A stretch of DNA of 64,000 nucleotides, taken from positions 1 through 64,000 of the forward strand of contig CAYQQQ010000022.1 in the NCBI GenBank assembly GCA_964420125.1. The letters run 5' to 3'. The notes under the pieces were generated by a model. That model searched no databases. It saw nothing but the letters and a program-made list of their open reading frames with translations, and had not been told where the DNA came from. Made by a program: the position numbers and the translations under genes. This DNA is from CAYQQQ01 sp964420125. GTDB lineage: Bacteria; Actinomycetota; Acidimicrobiia; Acidimicrobiales; Microtrichaceae. Positions 36,237-43,433 of this stretch are shown here, one piece after another. Within the stretch, counting starts at the first letter, position 1. Every line of letters starts with the position of its first letter.

Positions 36237-36817
36237 GGCTCCCACCTCCGCGCCACGGGCAACGACGCGTCGATGGCGGCGCGCCGCTCGAGCGCTTCGG
36301 CTGAGGAGATGCCGTGGGCCCACATCACCAGCGCGTCCTCGCCGTTGTCCTGGTAGTACCGGGGCCGCACCCCCCCGGGGGCGAACCCGAACCGCTGGTA
36401 CAGCAGCTGGGCGGGTCGGTTCGACATCCGCACCTCCAGGGTGAGGTCGACCACCCCACGCTCGACGGCCTGCTCCACGAGCACCAGCAGCATCCGGGTG
36501 GCGACGTGGCGACGGTGGTACTCGGGGTCCACCGCCACGTTGGTGACGTGGCCCTCCTCCAGCACCACCATGAGCCCACCGAAGCCCACCACCCGGTGCC
36601 CTGTCCGGGCCACCACCCAGGCTCGGCTGGTGGGCATGCGCAGCTCCCCGGCGAACAGCCCGTAGGACCAGGGATGGGGGTTGACCCGCCGTTCGATGGC
36701 GGTGACGGCGCGCAGGTGGCGACGGCGCATCCCGGTGATCACCACGCCATCGGACACCGGATCCGGTGCTCCGGCACCGGCGGCGCTCCACGGCCCGGCG
36801 GCCAGGCCCTCAGCCAT
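36233..36817 (-). CDS. rimI: Ribosomal-protein-alanine N-acetyltransferase RimI-like
   Basis: A 194-aa GNAT enzyme placed between tsaB and tsaD as in many bacteria. The acetyl-CoA loop is VDPEYHRRHVATRMLL (R/Q-x-x-G/H-x-A pattern) and the C-terminal signature is NRPAQLLYQRFGFAPGGVRPRYY, typical of RimI (YxxFGFxxxGxRxxYY). The first 25 residues (Ala/Gly/Pro-rich) are outside the family core. It overlaps tsaB by 8 bp and tsaD by 4 bp. It probably acetylates N-terminal residues of S18 or other proteins. Confidence 0.93.
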   Translation of the reverse strand: MAEGLAAGPWSAAGAGAPDPVSDGVVITGMRRRHLRAVTAIERRVNPHPWSYGLFAGELRMPTSRAWVVARTGHRVVGFGGLMVVLEEGHVTNVAVDPEYHRRHVATRMLLVLVEQAVERGVVDLTLEVRMSNRPAQLLYQRFGFAPGGVRPRYYQDNGEDALVMWAHGISSAEALERRAAIDASLPVARRWEP

Positions 36818-37505
36818 GGCGGGTCGTCCAGTTGATCTCGGCGTCGGGGCGTCGGAGGTACACCGGCTCGATGCGCTCGGGCCGCTCGAACTCCTCGCGC
36901 AGGGCGCGGGGGTGCGCCAGCTGCACCAGCGACGACGGGGACGGGTGGCTGTTGCCGGCGTCCACGATCTCCACGCGGGCGAGCCCCTCGAACACCTCGG
37001 CGTGGCGGTGGGCGCCGTCGCCCACCAGCAGCACCTCCTGCCCGGTGGCGATCAGCTCCGAGGCCAGGTCGTCGGGAGAGCCCACGGTCTGCTCGGAGAG
37101 GCGCTGCACCCCACCGGGCACCTGGCGGTACATGGCGTAGTAGAGCTCGCCTCGCCGGGCATCGATGGCGGCCACGATGAGCCGGGGGGAGAACCGGACG
37201 GGGAAGGCCAGCAGGTCGAGGCTGCTGACGCCGATCATCGGCACCCGCAGGGCGAAGGCGACCGCCTTGGCCGTCGCCACCCCCACCCGCAGGCCGGTGA
37301 ACAGCCCGGGACCCACGTCCACGGCCACCAGGCCGATGTCGGCGAGCTCCACCCGGGCCTGGGCGCAGATGAACTCGATCGCCGGGGCCAGGTTCTCCGC
37401 GTGGCGCTTGCTGCGCGAGCACTGGGTGGCGGCGAGCACCCCCTCGTGGCCCCCGATGGCGCAGCCCGCGGCCTCGGTCGCCGTCTCGATGCCGAGGATC
37501 AGCAC
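36810..37505 (-). CDS. tsaB: tRNA threonylcarbamoyladenosine biosynthesis protein TsaB
   Basis: A 231-aa inactive ASKHA paralog that forms the TsaB-TsaD heterodimer. Opening LILGIETATEAAGCAIGG, then DVGPGLFTGLRVGVATAKAVAFAL, are the family signatures; the metal site of TsaD is absent as expected. The GTG at 37505 overlaps tsaE by 7 bp and its stop overlaps rimI. Confidence 0.96.
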   Translation of the reverse strand: MLILGIETATEAAGCAIGGHEGVLAATQCSRSKRHAENLAPAIEFICAQARVELADIGLVAVDVGPGLFTGLRVGVATAKAVAFALRVPMIGVSSLDLLAFPVRFSPRLIVAAIDARRGELYYAMYRQVPGGVQRLSEQTVGSPDDLASELIATGQEVLLVGDGAHRHAEVFEGLARVEIVDAGNSHPSPSSLVQLAHPRALREEFERPERIEPVYLRRPDAEINWTTRHG

Positions 37506-38059
37506 GCGCCACCTCCGGCGGGCGGAGGACCTTGCGAGGGGTCACCGACGTCGGGCGGATCCTGGGTGGAGGACCCGAGCGCGACCAGCAGGCTGGCGAG
37601 GGCCCGGCGACGCGCCGACCAGCGCGACCCCACGGGCACCAGCTCCACCGTCCGGTCGTCGGGACCGGCCCCGTAGCCCATGCGAACCTCCAGGTAGTCC
37701 TGGGGCAGCACCGGGGCGATTCGGTCGCCCCACTCGACCACCACCACCGCGTCGTCGTCGAGCAGCTCGGCCAGGCCGAGATCGAGTGCCTCGTTGACCT
37801 GCTCCAGGCGGTACACGTCCAGGTGGTGCAGGCCGAGGCGGCCCTCGTAGCTCTGCACGAGGGCGAAGGTGGGGCTGGTGATGACCTCGTGCACCCCGAG
37901 ACCGGCACCGAGGCCCTGGACCAACACTGTCTTGCCGGCTCCCAGGTCGCCGAGCAGCAGGAACACGTCGCCGGGCCGGGCGAGCTCCGCCAGGGCCGAG
38001 CCCAGCCGGCGGGTCTGCTCGGCGTCACCCGTGGCGAGGTGCAGACCGTGACCCGTCAT
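37499..38059 (-). CDS. tsaE: tRNA threonylcarbamoyladenosine biosynthesis ATPase TsaE
   Basis: A 186-aa P-loop ATPase required for turnover of the TsaBD complex. The Walker A motif is LLGDLGAGKTVLVQGL, followed by VITSPTFALVQSYEG and VVVEWGDRI, all TsaE hallmarks. The C-terminus has about 30 extra Pro/Gly/Ser-rich residues. The ATG overlaps the stop of the uracil-DNA glycosylase gene (ATGA). Confidence 0.96.
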   Translation of the reverse strand: MTGHGLHLATGDAEQTRRLGSALAELARPGDVFLLLGDLGAGKTVLVQGLGAGLGVHEVITSPTFALVQSYEGRLGLHHLDVYRLEQVNEALDLGLAELLDDDAVVVVEWGDRIAPVLPQDYLEVRMGYGAGPDDRTVELVPVGSRWSARRRALASLLVALGSSTQDPPDVGDPSQGPPPAGGGAC

Positions 38060-38685
38060 CGCAGGGACTCCGCCGCGCGCAGGTCCACGATCCCGCCCTG
38101 CAGCACCGACTTCGCCCGCACCAGGTCGGCACGCATGTTCGCCATCGCCGCGCCGCCGCCGCGCAGCACTGCGGCGGGGTGGAGCGTGGGCACCAGCACG
38201 GCATCCGCCCACGAGTAGGCGTGGCCTCGCAGCCGCGTGATGCCCACATCGGTGTCCAGGAGCAGCTTGGAGGCGAAGTTGCCGAGGGTGACGATCACCC
38301 GGGGCGCGACGAGCTCGACCTGTGCCTGGAGGTACTGCCAGCACGCCGCGATCTCGTCGGCCTTCGGGTCGCGGTTGTCCGGTGGCCGGCACTTCACCAC
38401 GTTGGCGATGTAGGCCGTCTCCCGCGTGAGGCCCATCTCCTCCCACATCAACCGGTCGAGCAGCTTGCCGGAGCGACCCACGAACGGGAGGCCTTGGCGA
38501 TCCTCCTCTGCACCGGGCCCCTCGCCCACGAACATCAGGTCGGCACCAGGGTCGCCCACACCGAAGACCACCTGGGTGCGGCCTTCGCAGAGGCGACAGG
38601 CGGTGCAGGCCAGCGCCGCCTCACGGAGCGCCTCGACGGCGCGCGCCGTGTCGGCGGGGTCGGGGTGGGAGACGGCCTGGGCCAC
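38056..38685 (-). CDS. Uracil-DNA glycosylase, family 4 (Fe-S)
   Basis: A 209-aa base-excision repair enzyme that removes uracil from DNA. It has the family 4 active-site motif GEGPGAEEDRQGLPFVG, cluster cysteines in CTACRLC (about residues 27-33), VVKCRPPDNR and AACWQYL, and the uracil-site motif LHPAAVLRG. It is the first gene of the tsa cluster. GTG 38685 is 6 nt after a TAGACT box, so it is probably leaderless. Confidence 0.95.
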   Translation of the reverse strand: MAQAVSHPDPADTARAVEALREAALACTACRLCEGRTQVVFGVGDPGADLMFVGEGPGAEEDRQGLPFVGRSGKLLDRLMWEEMGLTRETAYIANVVKCRPPDNRDPKADEIAACWQYLQAQVELVAPRVIVTLGNFASKLLLDTDVGITRLRGHAYSWADAVLVPTLHPAAVLRGGGAAMANMRADLVRAKSVLQGGIVDLRAAESLR

Positions 38686-38691
38686 GCCGGA

Positions 38692-38697
38692 AGTCTA
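38692..38697 (-). promoter_or_regulatory. -10 box TAGACT of the udg-tsaEB-rimI-tsaD operon
   Basis: TAGACT on the minus strand, 6 nt before the GTG at 38685; it lies in the 49-bp spacer after the P1 peptidase gene and marks a separate leaderless transcript. Confidence 0.45.
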
Positions 38698-38734
38698 CCG
38701 AGGGGAGCTGCGGCGACGAACGGGCCCCCCGTGC

Positions 38735-39607
38735 TCAACCGGCGACGCCACCGGTGATCGCCTGCTCCACGGCCTTCACGGCCATCCATCTGACGCGATC
38801 CAGCGGCGCGTCCACCGAGCCGGTGCCGAGCGCCACGAAGGCGTCGCCGTCGACGGAGGCGTGCGGTGGGCTGACGGCGCGCGCCAGGCCGTCGTGGGCA
38901 CCACGCGCCACGTGGTGCAGGCCGATCTTGTCGAGTGCGGCGTTGGAGGCCACGACGCCGATGGTGGTGTTGGTGAACGCGTCCGACGACGCCGGGTCCG
39001 CTCCCGAGGTGATGGCGGGTTCGGGTTCGTCCCACCGGCCGGCACCCACGACGTCGCCCCAGGCGTTGACCGCCACCAGGCAGGCCACCACGAGGGGACC
39101 GTCGCGCACCACGGCGCCGACGAGGCCGGCATCGACGGCCTGGTCCGCGCCGCGCCACTTGCCCACCGTCGCACCGGCACCGGCACCGACAAGGCCCAGC
39201 TCTCTCGACCCCGACCCGGTGGCCGCGGCCGCAGCTGCGACGTAGCCGTCGGTCGCGCTGGGGCGGACCGACGGGTCACCGGTGGGCAGGTCGAACAGCG
39301 ACATGCCCACCACGATGGGCACGCGCCCCCAACGGGTCGGGAACCCCCGCCCGTGCTCGTCCAACCAGTCCACCACCCCGTCGGCGGCAGCCAACCCGAA
39401 GGCGGACCCCCCGCTCAGCACGACGGCATCGACGCGCTCCACGGTGGCCGTCGGGTCCAGCAGGGAGAACTCGCGGTTGGCCGGCGCGCTGCCACGGACC
39501 TCACCCGACGCCCTCGCCGCCGGATCGGCCAGCACGACGGTGCACCCGGTGCGCGCCCCGGTGTGGGTGACGTGGCCGACGCGCAGCCCGTCGAGCTCCC
39601 AGATCAT
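38735..39607 (-). CDS. P1-family (S58/DmpA-like) peptidase
   Basis: A 290-aa N-terminal nucleophile-type peptidase/aminopeptidase. The family motifs are DGLRVGHVTHTGARTGCTV, VVLSGGSAFGLAAADGV and the autoprocessing/nucleophile region FTNTTIGVVASNAALDK. Processing would yield two chains cut before a Thr of NTTIGVV. Substrates in homologs are small D- or beta-amino acid peptides or amides; here unknown. ATG 39607 overlaps the stop of the glycosyltransferase gene (ATGA), so it belongs to the alr transcript. Confidence 0.92.
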   Translation of the reverse strand: MIWELDGLRVGHVTHTGARTGCTVVLADPAARASGEVRGSAPANREFSLLDPTATVERVDAVVLSGGSAFGLAAADGVVDWLDEHGRGFPTRWGRVPIVVGMSLFDLPTGDPSVRPSATDGYVAAAAAATGSGSRELGLVGAGAGATVGKWRGADQAVDAGLVGAVVRDGPLVVACLVAVNAWGDVVGAGRWDEPEPAITSGADPASSDAFTNTTIGVVASNAALDKIGLHHVARGAHDGLARAVSPPHASVDGDAFVALGTGSVDAPLDRVRWMAVKAVEQAITGGVAG

Positions 39608-40761
39608 CCCCGGCCCCCGTGTCGGGAGCGGGCGTCGACGAGGGACCGGAGGGCGTCGTCGTCGAGGGGAGCCACCTCGGACCAGTCGAAGCGCGCCAGG
39701 TCGTCGCGCAGCGGAGCCACCCGCTCCCGCCAACGAGCGAGCTCCCCCAACACCTGGCGGAGCTGCGTGGTGAGGCGACCGGGCGGGTACCGCAGGTCAC
39801 GCTCGGTGATCGTCTCGGGGTAGGCCATCGCGTCGGGGACCACCGGCACGCAGCCGGCCGCCACGGCCTCCACCACGGCGATGCCGAAGTTCTCCTGTCG
39901 GGCGGAGGCCAGCACCACGTCAGCCCGGCACAGGAGATCTCGGTACAGCGGGTCGGGGAGCCAGCCGCGGTGCACGACCCGGTCCCCCAGCGGTTCCAGC
40001 ATCCTGTCGGCGCGCCCGGGGTCGTGGTGGTCGTCGGTGCCGACCACCGCCAGCTCGAAGCCGATCCCCTCGTCGGCCAGCGTGCGCAGCGAGCGGACGG
40101 CGACGTCCAGGCCCTTGTCGTGCGCCCATCGGTGGTTCCACAGCACCAGCGGCACCTCGGGAACCTCCGTGGGACGCTTGCGGGCCGCCTGCAGCAGATC
40201 CATCAGATCGCACCCGACCGGACGCACCCGCCAGCGTGGTCTGGCCTGCTCGAGCAGGCAGGTCTGGTCGTCCTCCGCCGGGCCCTGGGCGAGGAGCTCC
40301 ACGAGCCCATCCTCCATCGAGTCCCGCTGCCACTCCGAGTTGAACCACACCTCGTCGGCGGCCATGAGGCTCCGCCAGTTGGTCCACGCCAGGTGGCGGT
40401 CGCGCAACCCGCCCACCCCGTTGGGACTGACCGGCTGGGTGAGCTGGTTCTCGTGGAAGTAGACCACCGCCGGCACGCCGGCCAGCTCGTCGCGGCAGAG
40501 GCCGAGGAACGACGCCAGGTCCACCATGTCGCTGGCAACGACCACGTCGGGCACGCCGTGGCGCTCCACGTGGTGACGCAGAGCCTCGGCCAGGGGGACC
40601 GCCGAGGCCATCATGCGATGTCGCCAGTGGGTCCCCGGCTGGGTCAGCAGGTGGAGGTGGTGACGCGACGCCCGGCGCCATCCCTCGGCCCACACCTTGT
40701 GCGAGCCGGTGAAGTACGGCTCGAGCACCACGACCTGCAACCGCGTCGCCGGGTCATCCAT
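39604..40761 (-). CDS. tRNA-queuosine alpha-mannosyltransferase-like (DUF3524) glycosyltransferase
   Basis: A 385-aa GT-B enzyme. The N-terminal DUF3524 region has LEPYFTGSHKVWAEGW and LLTQPGTHWRHRM, and then YFHENQLTQPVS, the pattern of the vertebrate enzyme GTDC1/QTMAN that mannosylates queuosine-34 of tRNA-Asp. The C-terminal half is a GT4-type domain with NHRWAHDKGLDVAVRSL and the nucleotide-sugar EX7E-like motif ARQENFGIAVVEAVAAG. I infer that it glycosylates queuosine or a related tRNA base; the sugar is unknown. It overlaps alr by 8 bp and the P1 peptidase by 4 bp. Confidence 0.85.
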   Translation of the reverse strand: MDDPATRLQVVVLEPYFTGSHKVWAEGWRRASRHHLHLLTQPGTHWRHRMMASAVPLAEALRHHVERHGVPDVVVASDMVDLASFLGLCRDELAGVPAVVYFHENQLTQPVSPNGVGGLRDRHLAWTNWRSLMAADEVWFNSEWQRDSMEDGLVELLAQGPAEDDQTCLLEQARPRWRVRPVGCDLMDLLQAARKRPTEVPEVPLVLWNHRWAHDKGLDVAVRSLRTLADEGIGFELAVVGTDDHHDPGRADRMLEPLGDRVVHRGWLPDPLYRDLLCRADVVLASARQENFGIAVVEAVAAGCVPVVPDAMAYPETITERDLRYPPGRLTTQLRQVLGELARWRERVAPLRDDLARFDWSEVAPLDDDALRSLVDARSRHGGRG

Positions 40762-41899
40762 CGGGCGTCTCCTTCCTCACGTGCTCACGGTGAAGGCGCA
40801 GCGCCATGGAGCACACCACCTCGTAGGGAATGGTGTCGAGGCGGTCGGCCCACTCCTGCGCCGTGATCTCCTCCTCGCCTTGGGCGCCCAGCAGCACCAC
40901 CGGGTCACCCCGGGCCACCGACCCGGCATCCGTGCTGCCGGGTGGACCCATCTCCACCATGAGCTGGTCCATCGTCACCACGCCCCTGATCGCTCGCCGC
41001 CGCCCACCGATGAGCACCTGGCCACCGGTGGCCCACAGCCGGCGCGCCACCCCGTCGGCGTAGCCGAGCGGGACCACCGCCACCACGCAGTCGTCGTCGA
41101 ACACGTGCCGGAGCCCGTAGCTCACGCCCTCACCGGCAGGCACGGTGAGCACGTGGCTCACCTCGGCGTGCACCGACATGACGGGCCGCAGCGCGACCAT
41201 CGGTGCCAGCGTCGGCGATGGCGCCAGGCCGTACACGGCGATGCCGGCCCGAACCATGTCGAGCCGGGAGCGCGGGTGGGCGATCAGGCCGGCAGAGTTG
41301 GCGGCGTGCACCAGCGGTGCCCCCACACCGGCGCTGCGCAGCTCGGCGAGGGCGTCGTCGAAGCGGTCGAGCTGCTCGTCGGTCTCCGTCCGCTCCGGTT
41401 CGTCGGCCACCGCGAGGTGGGTGAACACCCCCTCCAACGAGAGCCGTGGCGAGGCCGCGATCGCCGCCGCCACCTCCGGCGCCTCCCGCGGTGCCGCGCC
41501 GACGCGGTGCATGCCGGTGTCCACCTTGAGCTGCACCCCCCAACGCGATCCCTCGGGCACCACGGCTGCCGCCGCCTCCACCGCGTCGAGGTGGTAGATC
41601 GACGGCGTGAGACCGAGCGTCCACGCGTCGGTGAGGGAGTCGGGGGGCGGCTCCGAGAGGACCAGCACCGGGGCGTCGATCCCCGCTTCCCGCAAGGGGA
41701 CGCCCTCTTCCACGAAGGCCACCGCCAGACGGCTGGCACCGTGGGCCAGGGCGGTGAGGGCCACCTCGACCGCGCCGTGGCCGTAGCCGTCGGCCTTCAC
41801 CACGACGCACAGCTCGGCGGCACCGGCGAGCGAACGCAGCGCCTCCACGTTGTGGGCGACGGCATCGAGGTCGATCAGCACATGCGCACGGCGGGGCAC
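40754..41899 (-). CDS. alr: Alanine racemase
   Basis: A 381-aa PLP enzyme that supplies D-Ala for peptidoglycan. The PLP lysine is in CVVVKADGYGHGAVEV, the catalytic Tyr in EGVSYGLRHVF, and the internal segment LKVDTGMHRVG and HAANSAGLI are conserved. The start is GTG 41899. It lies 89 bp downstream of nnr and heads alr-DUF3524 glycosyltransferase-P1 peptidase with overlapping junctions. Confidence 0.97.
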   Translation of the reverse strand: MPRRAHVLIDLDAVAHNVEALRSLAGAAELCVVVKADGYGHGAVEVALTALAHGASRLAVAFVEEGVPLREAGIDAPVLVLSEPPPDSLTDAWTLGLTPSIYHLDAVEAAAAVVPEGSRWGVQLKVDTGMHRVGAAPREAPEVAAAIAASPRLSLEGVFTHLAVADEPERTETDEQLDRFDDALAELRSAGVGAPLVHAANSAGLIAHPRSRLDMVRAGIAVYGLAPSPTLAPMVALRPVMSVHAEVSHVLTVPAGEGVSYGLRHVFDDDCVVAVVPLGYADGVARRLWATGGQVLIGGRRRAIRGVVTMDQLMVEMGPPGSTDAGSVARGDPVVLLGAQGEEEITAQEWADRLDTIPYEVVCSMALRLHREHVRKETPDG

Positions 41900-41988
41900 C
41901 CCCGAAGGCTACGGCGGCGCCGTGCGCCACGCGCAGCCGGACCGCCGCACCCCGCACCTGCGTGCCTGCGTGCCTGGGCGGATCGCCT

Positions 41989-43344
41989 TCAGCCCTCCAG
42001 CACGGCGCGCGCGTCACCGAGCACCTCGGCGACATCGCCGGCGACCACCCCTTCCTCACCTGCCAACCGTCCGGCGACGCCGTGCAGGTGGGCGGCCGCC
42101 GCGGCGGCCTCCAAGGGGAGCGCTCCCGCAGCGAGATGGGCGCCGATCAGCCCGGACAGCACGTCGCCGCTGCCGGCGGTGGCCAGACGGGTGTCACCGG
42201 AGCGCGACACCAGGGCACGGCCGCCCGGCTCGGCGACCACGGTGGTCGGCCCCTTGAGCAGCACCACGGCTCCGTGGTGCACGGCAGCGGCCCGAGCGGC
42301 TGCGAGACGGTCCGTGCCCGGCAGCGATCCCATGAGGGCGCGGTGCTCTCCGTCGTGAGGGGTGAGCACGAGCGGGCCGTCATGGTCCAGGGGCTCCTCA
42401 CCCAGTGCCACCAGCGCATCGGCGTCGAGCACCACCGGCACGGAGGTCCCGCCCAGCAGCGCCGCCAGCTCGTCGCGCACGCCAGGTCGACGGCCGAGGC
42501 CCGGGCCGACCACCACTGCCGAGAAGCGAGCGGCACCCTCGGCGACCTGGGCGCCCCACCCCTCCTCCGGCAGCGGGGCACCGACCGCCTCCCTCGGGAC
42601 GTCGGGGACCTCCACGCCGGGGCTGGAGGCCCGGACGTAGCCGGCACCGCCCCGCATCGCCGCCCGTGAGCAGAGCCACCCGGCGCCCCGCATGAGCGGC
42701 GACCCGGCCACCACCCACACGGCGTGACGCCACTTGTGATCGGTGGGCGCTCGCCGCGGCACCCATGCCACGACATCTGCGTCCTCCACGAGGTGGGCCC
42801 GAGCGCCCGTGACGTCCAGGCCGATGTCGGCCACCACCACGGAACCCGCGTGCGCGGGGCCGTCGCCCTGCAGCAGGCCCGGCTTGAGCGCGGCGAAGGT
42901 GACCGTGCGCAGCGCATGCCACGGCGTGCCGCACGCAGCACCGCTCAGCCCGTCGATGCCCGATGGGATGTCCACCGCCAGCACCGGTGCGGCACCAGGG
43001 GCCGGAGGGTCCCAGCTCCCCCTGAAGCCGGTGCCGAAGGCTGCGTCCACGAGCAGGTCCGCGCTCGGCATCGCCGCGTCGCGGGAGCCTTCCGGCACGT
43101 CGGTCACGTCGACGACCCGGACGCGCACGCCCCGGCCGGCCAGCATCCGGGCGGCCACCCGGCCGTCGTTGCCGTTGTTGCCCTTGCCGGCCAGCACCAC
43201 CACGTGTCGACCGTAGGCACCTCCCAGGATGCTCAGGGCCTCCCGGGCGACGGCGCCTGCGGCCCGGTGGATCAGCTCCTCCACAGGCTCGGGCGCGGCG
43301 GCGTCGACCGCGGCCATCTCCTCGGGGGTGACGATCGGGATCAT
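41989..43344 (-). CDS. nnr: Bifunctional NAD(P)H-hydrate epimerase / ADP-dependent dehydratase
   Basis: A 451-aa repair enzyme for hydrated NAD(P)H. The N-terminal epimerase (YjeF_N) has VLAGKGNNGNDGRVAARML and VDAAFGTGFRG, and the C-terminal ribokinase-like dehydratase (about 215-451) has GPGLGRRPG, LTPHDGEHRALM and TAGSGDVLSGLIGAHLA. The fusion is normal for bacteria. Its place upstream of alr is the usual actinobacterial order. GGAGCC precedes the ATG at 43344. It is divergent from the antiporter gene. Confidence 0.95.
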   Translation of the reverse strand: MIPIVTPEEMAAVDAAAPEPVEELIHRAAGAVAREALSILGGAYGRHVVVLAGKGNNGNDGRVAARMLAGRGVRVRVVDVTDVPEGSRDAAMPSADLLVDAAFGTGFRGSWDPPAPGAAPVLAVDIPSGIDGLSGAACGTPWHALRTVTFAALKPGLLQGDGPAHAGSVVVADIGLDVTGARAHLVEDADVVAWVPRRAPTDHKWRHAVWVVAGSPLMRGAGWLCSRAAMRGGAGYVRASSPGVEVPDVPREAVGAPLPEEGWGAQVAEGAARFSAVVVGPGLGRRPGVRDELAALLGGTSVPVVLDADALVALGEEPLDHDGPLVLTPHDGEHRALMGSLPGTDRLAAARAAAVHHGAVVLLKGPTTVVAEPGGRALVSRSGDTRLATAGSGDVLSGLIGAHLAAGALPLEAAAAAAHLHGVAGRLAGEEGVVAGDVAEVLGDARAVLEG

Positions 43345-43386
43345 GGCTCCATTGTCGCCTGCGGCGCACGCGCGAGAGAGCGTTCA

Positions 43387-43405
43387 CGCGGGGGGTTTCC
43401 CCGCG
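43387..43405. promoter_or_regulatory. Inverted repeat in the nnr/antiporter divergent spacer
   Basis: A perfect 7-bp stem (CGCGGGG / CCCCGCG) with a 5-base loop. It lies upstream of the antiporter -10 box, hence probably outside its transcript, and may be an operator or part of the nnr leader. Confidence 0.3.
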
Positions 43406-43421
43406 CGCGCCGGAGTTCCCC

Positions 43422-43427
43422 TACCGT
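43422..43427 (+). promoter_or_regulatory. -10 box TACCGT of the antiporter gene
   Basis: TACCGT, then six bases, then the ATG at 43434; no Shine-Dalgarno sequence. This fits a leaderless mRNA. Confidence 0.5.
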
Positions 43428-43433
43428 CGGCGC

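Noticed and set aside
42000..43300. Arg/Gly-rich open frames on both strands within nnr
   Set aside because: They are shadows of nnr, which has complete epimerase and dehydratase motifs.
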